Counted from the stretch's first letter, positions 10,897 through 23,845 are shown. The stretch: 64,000 nt of DNA from Chrysemys picta bellii (GCF_011386835.1 NC_088800.1:60665439-60729438); one strand, 5' to 3'. The notes: a model not told the origin generated them from the letters alone. Made by a program: numbers and translations.

Positions 10897-10920
10897 TGTT
10901 TAGATGTTTACAACACTTAC

Positions 10921-11497
10921 TGGCTGATCCTTCCCCAGATTCTGTGTCCGGGGTAACGGCTGGGGACGCTTCGTAGGGGATCTCTGTAAGGGTGATGAAG
11001 AGATCCTGGCTGTTGGGGAAATCAGTGTTGTGAGCGCTGCCGACTGCCTCGCCCTCCTCATCTCCTTCCTCATCTTCCCCGTCCCCTAACATGTCCGAGA
11101 AACCGGCCGTGGACACTATCCCATCCTCAGAGTCCACGGTCACTGGTGGGGTAGTGGTGGCGGCCGCACCGAGGATGGAATGCAGTGCCTCGTAGAAACG
11201 GGATGTCTGGGGATGGGATCCGGAGCGTCCGTTTGCCTCTTTGGTCTTCTGGTAGCCTTGTCTCAGCTCCTTGATTTTCACGCGGCACTGCGTTGCATCC
11301 CGGCTGTATCCTCTCTCTGACATGTCTTTAGAGATCTTCTCGTAGATCTTTGCATTCCGTTTCTTGGAGCGCAGCTCGGAAAGCACGGACTCATCGCCCC
11401 ACACAGCGATGAGATCCAAAACTTCCCGATCAGTCCATGCTGGGGCCCTCTTTCTATTCACAGACTGCACGGCCATCACTGCTGGAGAGCTCTGCAT
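10921..11497 (-). CDS. Myb/SANT-like protein, exon 1 (DNA-binding)
   Basis: This is the first coding exon of the Harbinger's Myb-like partner, which in characterised Harbingers binds the terminal regions and helps bring transposase to the nucleus and ends. The start chosen is the ATG at 11497 (MQSSPAVMAVQ), with A at -3; the frame opens further upstream to 11584, but that leader has no family resemblance. The Myb/SANT or trihelix-like domain spans about residues 18-108: tryptophans W21 and W33 (APAWTDREVLDLIAVW), then RNAKIYEKISKDMSERGYSR, a basic helix TQCRVKIKELRQGYQK and HPQTSRFYEALHSILG. An acidic stretch (DGEDEEGDEEGE) follows. It ends at a GTAAGT donor after 10921, phase 1. The full protein is 350 aa with exon 2. 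No stop or frameshift is seen. Confidence 0.88.
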
Positions 11498-11819
11498 CGT
11501 TGCCAGTGCTGCTGTGCTCGCCACGATGTCCAGACAGGAAATGAGATTCAAACTGGCCAGACAGGAAAAGGAATTCAAATTCAAATTTTCCCGGGGCTTT
11601 TCCTGTGTGGCTGGTCAGAGCATCCGAGCTCGCACTGCTGTCCAGAGCGTCAACAGAGTGGTGCACTGTGGGATAGCTCCCGGAGCTATTAGCGTCGATT
11701 TCCATCCACACCTAGCCTAATTCGACATGGCCATGTTGAATTTAGCGCTACTCCCCTCGTCGGGGAGGAGTACAGAAGTCGAATTAAAGAGACCTCTATG
11801 TCGAACTAAATAGCATCGC

Positions 11820-11893
11820 AGTGTGGACGGGTGCAGGGTTAATTTGATGTAATGGCGCTAACTTCGACATAAACGCCTAGTGTAGACCAGGCC
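11820..11893. promoter_or_regulatory. Harbinger right terminus with subterminal motif
   Basis: Read inward on the minus strand, GTCTACACTA (11887-11878) is followed by GTCCACACT (11828-11820), mirroring the left end. Candidate transposase/Myb binding sites. Confidence 0.55.
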
Positions 11894-11896
11894 TAA

Positions 11897-13059
11897 GAGA
11901 TGGCGTCTCCCTGCTAAAGCCAGCTCATTATTATGGCTATCTTTGATATCCAGATGGGAAACATAGATAGCCTTCTCCCAGACTTTTCCTTCACTTGACT
12001 GGGAAAGCATACGCTCTTATCCTCTCTGTTCTACTGTCTGTCTGTCTGATGCACATACACAGAATAGTTGTTTAAATAAAAAAGAGAGCTGGGCAGATGA
12101 TTCAGATTGTGTATGTGTAGCGGGGGAGAGTTCAAATTTAGTTTTTGGTTAATTTTCTCTTATCACGTTTTAGGTCATTCTAGCTGCAGATGCATTCATA
12201 GCAATCATCTTTTAGGCTCCCTGTTCTGGGTAGAAATCTGTCTGATTTTGGTTATTATTTTATTATTTTGTTACAGCACCTATCTGCCAGGAAGTTCAAA
12301 ATATCATTAAATAAGTGAACAAATATGTACTTATACCCCCTCAAGTACAGAAGGTATCCTCTATCCTTATCCAATGTGCGAATATAATTTCCTGTTGAGG
12401 TGAGAGAGCAAGTAAGCAGTTTACACAGCTTGTGATGAGCACAGGTAAATACTTCAGCAGAAAATATACTCGTTTTTAATACAATCTGGCTCTTGAATTA
12501 AGTTCATGCTGTGCCATGTGTGGTTAAATAAATGTTGTGTGATCTGTAAACAAATCAAGATCAAAATAATGTTTTTTAAATGTGCTCTCCTATTTTATTA
12601 TTAGTTTGCCCTCTTTCTTGTAGTGTGTGTGTGTGTGTGTTACAGAAAGAGAATGTCAACTGGTTGTAGTCAGATTAGAGTCAACTTCTTGGCTGTACTC
12701 TATAGATCACTCTGTGCATAAGTATCCTCATTTGTAAAAGAAAGATAATGTTTACCACATAAGTGTTCTGAAGATTAAGGTTTTAAAATATTTTTTTTGT
12801 TTTCTCTGTATATTACTTCTTTCTCTGATCTTTTCAAATTATATATAATTTCCACTGTTCTATCGCAATTAGCTTTATTTTTTGGTAAGACACTGTTGCC
12901 TAAGTATTATTTGGAGCCATACTCTACCTGGATTTGATCAACTGTTAAAAACAAAACCAAAGCAAACAAATGAACTATTAAAATCAGAGCAAAACAGATT
13001 GTTTGTATTAAAAAGAAAAAGAAGGCTTTACTAAACCAAAACAATTAACCACACAGCAC
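11897..13059. other. Gene-free stretch
   Basis: No gene is seen. It contains a (GT)n run at 12623-12641. 12715-12795 resembles the 3' half of a MIR SINE (cctcatttgtaaaagaaaga). Confidence 0.5.
12623..12641. repeat. (GT)n microsatellite
   Basis: About nine GT units are directly visible. Confidence 0.9.
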
Positions 13060-14340
13060 CTAGCATATCTTGTGTATTAGCAGTAAATGAATCCTGAAGA
13101 TCAGTGAACCTGGACTTTGTCTGCCAAAGACTTTGGCAGACAACCAATTGGAATGAGTTCCAAAGTCAAATGTCCTCAAGCGAGAAAGCCCTGCTAGGAT
13201 TCCTAGGATTACTCTAGGAACCACTGGCTGTTGTATCTCAACCAGCATCATCTGCAGCAATGGCCAGCCCCAAGCAATCATGAGTCAAGCCCCCCAAAAT
13301 GAGATTAAAAATGTGGGTTCCTTTTATGCCTTCTGATTTTTTAGTTTTTGGGGGTACACTCAGATCGTGTTTTTCTCCACAACTATGAGGACTAGAAATA
13401 TTTTTCCTCACAAGTTTCTCACCTAATTACATGCATCTAGAAGCTGGGGCTTTAAGGAAAAACCCAAATATCACCTCACTTGCAATAAAAGCTATCAACA
13501 CTGGGTTAGAAAGTCAGAGGTAAATCACTCAATTAAACAGATCCCGGACAATTCAGAGCTTTTAAGGTGGTCGCTGACACTTCACACTATATTTGGAAAG
13601 TAGTTTATTGACATTGGAGCCAGAGTAGCTGTTGTTACCTTAGGAGCTGTCTACTTTAGTCAGGAGATGAGCTACTTCATTCTGCATCTGCTAAAGCCTC
13701 TGAGAGGTCTTCATGAGTACAATAGTTGACACAGGGATAACAAAGGCATGCGTGGCTGTCATGAGGCCCACATCAGACAGGAGTGGTCACAGCCTCCTGG
13801 CAAGCCATAAGGGGCACTGTGGGCTATTTCTGCTGCCCCTAGGGAACCTAGAAAGAGTGAGGGAGGGATCCAATCACATCCTGGAGTGTGACCTCTGTTG
13901 ACAAAAAACACACTACAATTGCTGCAGAGACTGTTTCAGCTCATTACTCCAGATGCTCCCCTGCACCAACAAGCATTACTTTCATCTGATAAAGGTTGGG
14001 TCCTAGGCAGCTCAGTTTCATCCAGGGCTCTGTTTTAGCCAGAAATGGGGAAAGAACTGAAACGGTAGAATCTAGATCAGCTGGCACAGAGATGTAGAGC
14101 TGAATACCATCAGTATATTGATGATACTCAAGCCCAAGAGTCCCATCATCTACACACTGATTGAGAAGGATAAGGAAATATAACTTAGTGGGACCCAGCA
14201 GGTAACAGCCATTGGGGAGGAAGAGAAAATTCTTTTTGGGGAAGCTGTACGGAAAAAAATGAACTACAAAAACTGAAGATGTAGATTCGCTTTCCCATAT
14301 GGAGATCCAGATCAATTTCTTTGTCCAAATCCTTCTCACC
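13060..14340 (-). pseudogene. Antisense L2 LINE reverse transcriptase relic
   Basis: On the minus strand, 14200-13944 reads as the catalytic part of an L2-type reverse transcriptase: YTDGIQLYISVPADLDSTV, a mutated form of the usual YADDTQLYIS block, followed by PWMKLSCLGPN and KVMLVG. Further along (13760-13550) a frame begins HAFVIPV, matching the downstream HAFVTSRLDYCNAL region of the family in decayed form. 13281-13060 may be the last part (THSNWLSAKVFG). Stops and frame shifts are many. An old, inactive copy. Confidence 0.8.
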
Positions 14341-17300
14341 TTTTCATCTCAGTTAATTTCTTATCAACATCTTTTTTTCAATCAAAATTGTATATATCTT
14401 AGAAGTTAAATCTTTTGTTCCAACTTGCTCCTGGGTCTACGCCTCAAATGTGATTAAAGGTCTAGAAAGAGCTGCCTTGTATCCAGATTTCACAAAATGT
14501 TTGACTAGTAAATATTGAAAATCATGGATCATTACATTATTTACATTCATACGTATCTCTTGGTATGATTTCAGATCAGGACCCCAGAACAGCTGTCTGA
14601 ATTGAGTAATCTGAGCTCTCATGTACAACGAATAGTCACTTTGATATTTCCTAGGGATGAATTTATTGGTTTATTTGTTTATTTTTTAAGCTTTGGTGAC
14701 CTAAATGTCTTTTTTAACCCAGCAATTGCTATGAATACCTATATATGAGCTCCAATTTTGTTCAAGCTTTACCCAGTGTTTGGATGGTGTATTGTTAGTT
14801 CAGTTGTGATGCATAATAATAAGAAGTTAAATTAGGGAAAGCTTTCTATGCTTATACAGAAATTTAGAACTCACCCTTTTGTTTTTTATATTTCCATACA
14901 AATTTTAATAGCCACAAAAAATCCTACCATGTTTTTAACATCATGCTGGAGAAACCTACGGGGATGCACTGAAACAAAAATAATAACTTTGGGAGGATAT
15001 TCATCTTTACTGAGACTTCCCTACCTAGCCAAGAAATTTCATATTTATTTCATTCCTCTGAGTCTATTATTATTGCACATTGGAGAGTAATTTTTATGTT
15101 TATCTACAATATTTTTTCCTAAATATTTTAAAGATTCCAGTACTCATTTAAATGTATGTAACTGACAACAGATAGCATATTTTTGCTACTAAGAAGGCGC
15201 TCTGTTGGAGGGGTTGTGGGGAGAGGGAAACATGCTTGCCCATGTGGTGGCTGCGTCCCGGAATTAGACAGTTTAGGGAAGAAATTATTAGAGATTTATC
15301 TTATGACAAAATGCTGGCATCCTAGAGATCCCTAACCTCATTACTTTATGCTCCAGTAAAGGATTTACAATTTATACAGAATGACAAATTAATTTATTTT
15401 TTTTTGTTGTTGTTTGTATTACACATTATTGAAAAAATGTGACTCTTCCTCCTATGGAATTGTGGTATAATAAATAAGGACAGTCCTTGTAATGGAAAAG
15501 CTTTCACACCAAGTACATGCATAAGAGAAAGTCCCAAAAAAAGGATAGGTATTTAGAAATTTGCTCACCCTTTTTAGCCTACTCACAAGAGTCAGCATGC
15601 CAGAATCTTTAGCCAGGTTCTTTGAATATTACCCCGATCCTGAATAAGTAATGTATGATGTAATATGTTAACATTTTATTGTAACTTTCTCTTGATAAAA
15701 AGTGCTTTTTTAATGTGTGAACTGATGTAAGGGTCAATCCAGATAGCCATACATAATCAACATCACATGATCACTGATGTCAAATGATGCTACTCAAATA
15801 AAATTGACATGAACATCATACTTAATTAGTTATTAGATCAGCAACTATCTGCCCATTTTATTTTATGGCATAGCTTTCCCTGTCCCCCTCTTCCCTATCA
15901 CTCTGTAGCTGCTCTGGCAGCTCCTCAGTGTTCTCAGTACAGTGTTGGGTGATGGTGGTGGTGCTGCTGCTTCAGTGGCCCATAGAATGCTCATGTTCAG
16001 TTATTTTGTTAGTTTGCTAAAACTTTCCTGAGAAACTCAAGCCACAGAAGAAAAAAAGGTGATTTCTGACTGTTTATATTGCCACCAAACATGAATAGAA
16101 TTCAGTGGGACAAGTACAAGGTACATCTCTAATCCAAGGGCTTTCTCCCTGCCAAATTTCCGAGAACCACTGCAAATAATAGAGGTGATAGAACGTCTAA
16201 ATATGGTCTCAAGAATCTTATATAATGGAAAGTCTTAAGCAACCTAAATATAGAGTTTGCTACTGACTCCCCTTATGCAAATAGATTTTGCCTACGCAGG
16301 TAGGTGTAGTTTAGAATACGGTTTGTGTATTTAATAATTGCTAAAAAGTGTATTATTTCTACATTCAGTATTGTAATTTATAAGTTACAAAACTGTGCTC
16401 CATGACAACAAATACTTCATCGGCAAGTGACAGATTTATGAGCTAATTAAAGTCTCGGCAATGATAGAAGTGGTACCATTAGCTCTAGTCACGGAACTGT
16501 GAAGTGTGCTCTTTCTCATTGACTTGTGTGAAGTTTGTATAATGGAAGTGAGAAGGTTGGCTTATGAACAACACAATGTTGGTTTTGGATGAGAGCAGCT
16601 CAATTACTGCTGATGTAGCAGAAGACAAAGGAAAGTCACTTGGGAACTGTGTGGTCGAGTTGTCTGTGGTGGGTGGTGGGGAGTCTCTGAATATTAAGAG
16701 TATTTGCCAGTCTCTGCACTGTTCCCAGGGAAGCAGGGAGATGCTGGCAGTATGAGAGTTGTGAGAGCATCAGATTATTTTAAATGGTTTATCTTTTGAG
16801 GAAATGAATTGCAACAAAAGTGGGTCCAGTGCCCGTGGCTTAACTTTGCACAAACAAGAAACCCACACCACTTTGTTGTTGTTTTAAATATTTAATGATT
16901 GTTTGTCATCATTTGTCTCATTCACTTCTCTCACACACTTTTGCTTGTAGGCAGCTATTAGTGCAGCACCTAGCTCAGTAAGAATGGGAGGGAAAGCGTT
17001 CAGTAATGAAGGACAGCAAATCCAATGCCTGCACTGGCTATGGTGAGAGAGATGCACAGAGGCAGTGCTAGTCCATTGGGGACCCTAAGCAGGAATATTT
17101 TGCCCCTCCCCAACACATACTAAAAAAGTGAATAGAGAGTCCCCTTGCTTAGTTTTCTTAGCACTGGAGATGGGCTTTTCACCAGAAAGTTACCTCTTCC
17201 AACTCAGGAGTAGGGTGCAAGGGAGCCATATTTCTGAGGTGCTGCTGCCTGTGGGAAAGGAAGACATGCTATATTACAGTACAAGGCATCTTATTCAAAC

Positions 17301-20300
17301 TATTTAATAATTGATCTGCCAATATCTAAGGTATTTTTATGGGACCAAGCACTACAGTGTCTAGCCAGGGCTATCAGAATGAAATATGCCTGTGGCAAAG
17401 GAGGTACCGCTAGAGCCTCTTTCTGGAGTTGTGGCGATTGCTGTGCACTTTCTCTTGCATACATTTAAAAAAAAAAAGTATTGCCATCATTGTTTCTTAA
17501 AAGGACAAATTCAAATAATGGCCCCAATCATGCCCCACTATATTTGTGCATTGAAGGGTAGCTCAGCTATACTAGTGGCACTGCGCCTCCCTTTTCCCTG
17601 GCAGGGAATCCACTCTATGTAGAGCAGCCAGAGACTGAATGTGCTGGGAGGACGTGGAGAAATTGTTCCTCCTCTGCCTTTGTGGAAATTAGGCCCAAGG
17701 CTGGATTATCTTTTCTGCATAGTCCTACTGAGATCTGTAGGGCCACAGCTGTCAACAGGTAGTCTCTGGCTGCACAGCTTGCTAGCAGGTGTGGAGCCCA
17801 GGGCCTCAGCCTGGATCCTGGAGGAGCCACCCATTTTGGGGACAGGCCCTTTAGCCCACTCCCTGAGGTCGGGGGACTGTCACACCCTGGCACAATAATG
17901 TGGAGGGTAGTCCCGTGAGGATATCCACACAGTAATTCTGCCCCCTCCTCCACTCCCCCCGCACAGAGCTGCCTCCTTCAGGTTTTATGACGAGGGATGA
18001 ATTGGGCCAATGTTGAATAATAGGATACCTATATATACCTTAAAGGAAATGTTGGATACATGATCTGAATTCATTACAGGATTTGTTGTTTTATTAAAGC
18101 AACCTTTTTGGCAATGTTGTTTGTGTTCATGTAAATAGTCAGTTATCTGTACCACATTAGTCAATAATGGGGACAATATTGGTTGCATACTTACATGATT
18201 CTGCATATTTTGTTTTGTTGGTTTGTGCAAGTGATCACACTGTAATGGCACAGATAGGCATATGTCAAGAGAAGTATATTTAAAATAAAATTTACAGGTT
18301 CATAAATACGTTGTTTTTGGATATTTTTAAGTTAAAATTGAATTTTCATTTATCACTCTATAGTTTAAAGCCAAAAAGAGTGATTGGAAATGAACTCTGG
18401 GTTGTTGTTTTTCTAAAGACAAACATTTTATATATAAAAAAATACATTTTATTCATGGCTAGGCATAGATAAATCTGAAGCTTTTATCACTGATGAGTCG
18501 AAAAGTAACAGTTAAAGTGTTCCTGGAGTAAGTCTGTTGCATGTAAATTAACTTAATTTTCATTTCATTTATATATGATCACAGAATACTCAGGAATAAT
18601 TCTCTGATCTACAGTGCACAGTAAAAGACTAAAATAGATACACTAAAGTACCTATGGACTTCACAGTAATAGTCACATTTTGAAATATTGTGGCTAATCT
18701 AAATATACAGCTGAACCGAAAAACAAAACAGTTCCAAATATGAATAAATGATCTGCTACTGAATATGTCAGTGTATTTGTCAGGTTCATAACATTAGCCT
18801 CAGCTGCATTCAATTCTAAACCTTAGAATATTTGAAGTTTGATATTGTGCTTCACTAAATTTAATACATGGACCTCAGTAATAGAGGAAATCACTTTAGC
18901 ACTTGACAGTTTGTTATGCTGTATAAAATTGACTGCCCTGCAAATACAATAGCAATAATAAAAATTGTGGTCAGTAGGTGGGTGTAATGCATTTTGTAGC
19001 TTCGGTAGAGGTCCAGATGAAATTTATTGAGATTTTTGCCATTTGGGTGAAGATCAATAGAGCTTGGTTAATAATTTGTTGTGAGGGCACCCTCCAGGGA
19101 TATGACATTTTACTTTGAAACACTGGTAATTTTGAAAGCAGACCCAGTGATGACAATGTCAAATCCTAATGTTTCACAAACATAGATTTTTTGCATTCGA
19201 CCTATGAGAGTATTTATTTTGACAGTGATTACTGTTGAAATCATTCAGTGTGTGATGTAGTCAATTACTGATAACAAGTTTCCACATATTCTGTAACACA
19301 GTCCACTTTTTTCTTTTTTATAATTCGGAATAGTATTATAGCTCCTTAAAGAAATGAACCCAAGCAGACTTCCAGTTCTGCATTTTCTTGTTTGCTTTTC
19401 CAGTTACACAGGTTCTATTTAAATGTCAGTTAATGTATCTTCACATGTACATTATCTACTGGCATGCTTTGTAATATAATCACTTTTCCCCCAACAAAGT
19501 AGGGGGAAATGCATAGTGATTTCCAAATTTTGACTCAAATTTATCATGGTACTTTTTTGAGGCAGAAAGATATTGTGTCACAATCTTAATAGGTTTCACA
19601 GGAGAAACATCTCCTAATGGTCACATTTTTTATACAGCTCAGCATGGTAAACACTAGTTTGCAATGTGTGTGTGTGTGTATTCATAAAATAAACTTCACT
19701 GTTCTTTACATGCTAGAAAAAAGACTTTCTGCCCCCCGATTTGATGGACATTACTGATTGTAGGGAAATAGAAATTTGTCAGCACTTTGCAGTATGAAGC
19801 CTGGGACTAGGTACAGCAGAACAATTTATTTTCAATGAGCATGCACAAAGTAAGATTTATGACTTTTGCAGCTCAGATGACATTTCTTACATAGTTGCCG
19901 AGCTACAGCAAATTAAAGGGATCCATGAATACTAAGGGGTGTGTTTTTGTAATGAGGGAGAAGAGACAGAAGCAATAAGAAGATAATTAAGGTAACAACT
20001 TGTGAAAAATTAAAGTGTTTCTGTCTTTCATTTTTGAATCTCTGAGCATAAACTTTGTAGTTGTTAATTTAATTGCTGATGTTCTCTGTATCCCTGAAGA
20101 ATATTAAGGATTAATCATCTGGTTCATTCCAACAAGAGATAAGGCCTAAGTGAATTGAAATTTTACCAATTTAACCCTGTCTTCCTCCTAATATGACATG
20201 ATTAACATTTTTCAATTAACAGCACATAATTATTCTGAAGGCCTCGTTGCACTTATTCCATCTTTTCAGTTGTAGACTGTATTTTCAGGTATTTTAAAAC

Positions 20301-21160
20301 TCAAATAATTAAAAGAAAGCCATTTGTTCTCTTTCCTGCCAGGCACACATGTTCATCCATATTAAGGAAAGCTGGACTTTATTATTATAATTGGTGAAGG
20401 TAAACACTTAATATATTGTTCTTTGTTTATGTACAAATGCTAATAAAGATGGTTCTGGTCAGACAAGGGTGTGTTTTTAAGCAACTTTTTTTTTTTTTTT
20501 AGCATGGGGACTTTTTAGTTGTCTTTTATATTTTAATATATTGTTGCCAATCCTAGAAAACCTTTAGTATTTAAGCATTTTTGGATGATTACTGACAGAA
20601 TTAGCTCTTGCTCTCAACCTCACAATGTCTATCATATCATCTCAATATTAATGTATAATTCATTTGTTTCATTTATAAATAACAAGTTCTTAATTGTTTT
20701 TATGGTTGGAGTCTGTGGGTGTTACATTTTCTATTGTGTATGAAAGTAATCACCTCTGGATTCTTCTTTAGGTTTCCTGCTCTTTACCTAAATGACTTCC
20801 CAGTGGTCTCAATGATTGGGCAGCCACTGTTGCTGGTTAGCGGATAATCCAATAGTAGATAACTGGAAGGAATCATTAACTGACATTTATGGTAATATAA
20901 AAGAAAACAAAGAAACCCTCCCTTTCTTGGTTTGCTTAATGGACAGGAGATATCTGTAATTTGCTACTTGGCAGCTGTAAAAGCAAAATAGACTTTGCTA
21001 TCGTTTCAGTTCAATTCAATTCCCTATCACATACTAAAAACCCCATCCCTTTTTTCTCATCATTACTTTGTTTTAGAATGACTTGTGTTTTCTGTTGTAC
21101 AGTACCTGTATTTTAGTATTATTTTAAATTATAAACCTATTGTGATGGTCATGTGGATTA
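14341..21160. other. Long gene-free, repeat-poor stretch
   Basis: Nearly 7 kb with no exon-like frame and almost no recognisable repeat apart from a short (TG)n at 19665-19679 and homopolymer runs such as the T-tract at 20485-20500. AT-rich single-copy sequence, for example 18450-20750, contains many homeobox-type AATTA cores. It could include conserved non-coding sequence, which cannot be judged without alignment. Confidence 0.5.
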
Positions 21161-21345
21161 AGTAAATGGCTGGGAGTCAGGACATCTGGGATCTGTTGCC
21201 ATCTCTGCAACATGAAAACTTCATCCCTGACCTTAGGCAAGCCATTTAATCCTACTATGCCTTAGTTTTCAAAACTACAAAATGGGTATAGTTAATACTA
21301 CTTCACATGGGTGTTTCAGGATTATTTTATAAATGATTATAATAA
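21161..21345 (+). repeat. MIR-type SINE
   Basis: The core motif ccttaggcaagccatttaat is followed by tgccttagttttc and aaaatgggtatagttaatac, in MIR order (ccttgggcaagtcac, cctcagtttcc, aaaatgggg). The tRNA-like head is partial. Old, diverged copy. Confidence 0.75.
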
Positions 21346-23640
21346 ATTTTGAAAGATATCCGTGGAACATTGTTAATAATTTTCTTTGTGGCAAACATGC
21401 TCAGATTGGAAGCACTCCTACTTTTAACTTTTTTCAGTGGTACTACCAGGTGTTTCTCTTGCTAAGCTTAACACCCACACCTTCCATGCGTGTGTAATAT
21501 GGTGTGTCTTTGATATTGTTTGAAGCATGTACTCATTTCTTTCTTTACTGACTGCAGTAAAGAAGACAAAGAGAACTTCATTGATAATTGTCTTTTATTT
21601 AAGTCTTCATATTAATGTGGGACCTGTAACCATAACGAAATATTCAAAGAACTGTTCTAGGCTTTTTGAAAAATAGATAATGAGTTTCAGTATTTTTGGC
21701 AGAAAGTAAAACCGATAATGCCAGCTGAGTGATAATATTTTTGCTACTGGGTTGGTTTCTAGTAATATAGAATCAGATCTTCTTTTTTGGGAAACAGATA
21801 AGCATATAGTTTTAGCTGATACTGATAATTAAATTGATTTAAAGTTATTGATATCATTATGATCATAGTAATTAGAAATGTGGGGAAAAAGCCTGTGAGA
21901 TCATACAATAGCAGGCTATTGCCCCTCAGTTTAGGGTGTTTCTCACAAACACACATTATACTTGATAGTGTGGATTTTGCTGGCTCTCTAGCTGCCTTAA
22001 AAACAGAGGTGAGCAAAAAATGCACTGTTTTATTAGGGTAATAAAATGCCTTAATGAGGATATTCTCATTTGGGTTATTTTTCTGGAATATTTTAATAGC
22101 AACACTATATGGTAGCTATGGTCCATGTCAGATAGGGAACTGTATTTTCTTGGAACCTCACTGAGACCAAGAAATTAACAGGATTTTTTTAATGGATGTT
22201 TGTATGGATGATATGAACATCATGAGTTACAAGACTTAGAGGGAAAAAATGGTGGTAGGGATGTAAACCCTCATGGTTATAAGCCAATCTCTAATTGTCA
22301 GGAGTTATGGAATAACATTCCCACAGGGAAAATTGCTTAACTATTGCAGTGTTTTTTCTTTCTTCCTATGAAGTATCTGGTATTGGTTGCTGTCAGAAAC
22401 AAGATACTGAACTAGATTGACTACTGTTCTGGTACAGTATGCCAATTCCTTTGTAACTAAAAAGAAAAGGGTAGAAAAAAGAAATATGGTGTAGAAGCTG
22501 TGGGTGCTCAGCTCATTTAAAGGGATTGAAGATGAGGAGAGAATAATTCAGGAGTCATTTGCGTTTCTAGATCATTTCCCCATACCTGAGATTGGGCCAT
22601 TTAGTGTTAAAGACTAAAAAATGATAAGGTAGTTTGGGGCTGGACTGTCCCAGGAACTACTTAAAGAAAAATCCCAGACCAAATTCAGGCCTGACATAAG
22701 CAAAGACAGCTCCATTGCATTCAGTGGATTGTGTTTGTTTATGAGATCTGAATCTGCCTATAATATACCTTTACCTATGGCTGGCCCTTTCTGGTCTGAC
22801 CCTCTAGAGAAGCCCATCCTGCAAAATCTAATCAAAAGTAGTTAAAATATACTTTCTAAAAATATATTTTCTTCTGTTTTGTTTTATTTTCCCTATGATG
22901 AATATATGACTTGTTGTTCCCATGCTGTCAATAGGTCAGTGAGTATCAACCTCAAGTGACACCTCTTCCTACTTACTATTTGTCAAACAAAATTACAATA
23001 GAGAATGAATGAATGAATGAATGACTCAAGTCCTCATTCATGAAATGAAATTGCAAGACTTAATTTAAAACCACTTAAAATAACTATAAAATGTAAGGCT
23101 ACAGGAAGGTGTGAGTGCCTGCTAGGAAATATGATTAATTATGATTATACTGTATGGGTGTTTGCCTTACAGAAACAAAGAAAAAAATCCCAATCCTCAC
23201 ATTTTTACAAAAAAGGAGACTTAAATCAATAGACAATGAAGTACTGGGATCTCTTTATAGTTCAGAAAATTGACCCTTTAAAAAAATGAGGTAAACCTGC
23301 TGATTTTCTTTTTTAGAAATGTTCATTTGATGAGCATGACAATCTGACCACCAGAGGAGGCCGCTAGATAGCAATAGTTCTCTCAAGCAAAAACTAGTAA
23401 GTGAAATGAATTCATCCCTAGATACTCATCTCTTGTACATTTCCATCCCTCGGTCCAGACTTCTAGCAGCCAAGCAACAGCTTCTATCATTTTAATGTTT
23501 GGAGACTTGGAGGTGCCTCATGCACCCTCATTCCTGTACCAAGACTTCCCTCTCTACATTCCAAGGTCAGTTTCTTCCCACCACAGTTGGCCAAGGAGCT
23601 GTCTAGACACTATTAACCATCTGAGAGAATTATCCCAGGT
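21346..23640. other. Gene-free stretch
   Basis: No gene or classified repeat is seen apart from a (GAAT)n run at 23003-23024. Confidence 0.5.
23003..23024. repeat. (GAAT)n microsatellite
   Basis: Five tandem GAAT units are directly visible. Confidence 0.9.
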
Positions 23641-23669
23641 CACGGTGACAGTTAACAGCTGTGCAGCAG

Positions 23670-23845
23670 CAGAGGGCCATGGCGGATTCTCCATCACTGA
23701 TAATATTTCAATCAAAATAGGATTTTTTTTCTAAACAATATGCTCTAGGAATTATTTTTGGGAAATCCTATGGCATATGTTATACAGGAGGCCAGAGTAG
23801 ATGACCACAATGGTTCCTTCTGGCCTTGGAGTCTATGAATCCATA
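23670..23845 (+). mobile_element. CR1 LINE 3' end
   Basis: The stretch matches the 3' part of reptile CR1: gctctaggaattattttt, gttatacaggaggccag, then tggttccttctggccttgg and a terminal tctatgaat. 29195-29360 is a second copy of the same segment. Strongly 5'-truncated, with no coding capacity. Confidence 0.75.

Larger units (their letters stand above)
9928..10920 (-). other. Predicted intron of the Myb-like gene
   Basis: On the minus strand the intron starts GTAAGT directly after 10921 and ends with a pyrimidine tract plus CACAG at 9928-9930. It is 993 bp. An oppositely oriented open frame with its own polyadenylation signal lies inside it. Confidence 0.75.
7040..11893 (+). mobile_element. 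Complete PIF/Harbinger DNA transposon, 4854 bp
   Basis: The left terminus is GGCCTTGTCTACACTA and the right terminus, read inward, is GGCCTGGTCTACACTA: 15 of 16 bases match. The flanks are TAA at 7037-7039 and TAA at 11894-11896, matching the 3-bp TWA target duplication of this superfamily. The interior encodes an intact DDE transposase, a two-exon Myb/SANT-like protein on the opposite strand, and a third open frame. Intact frames, nearly identical ends and a clean duplication point to a young and perhaps still mobile copy. Known Harbinger elements need both transposase and Myb-like protein; activity of this copy is inference. Confidence 0.95.
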
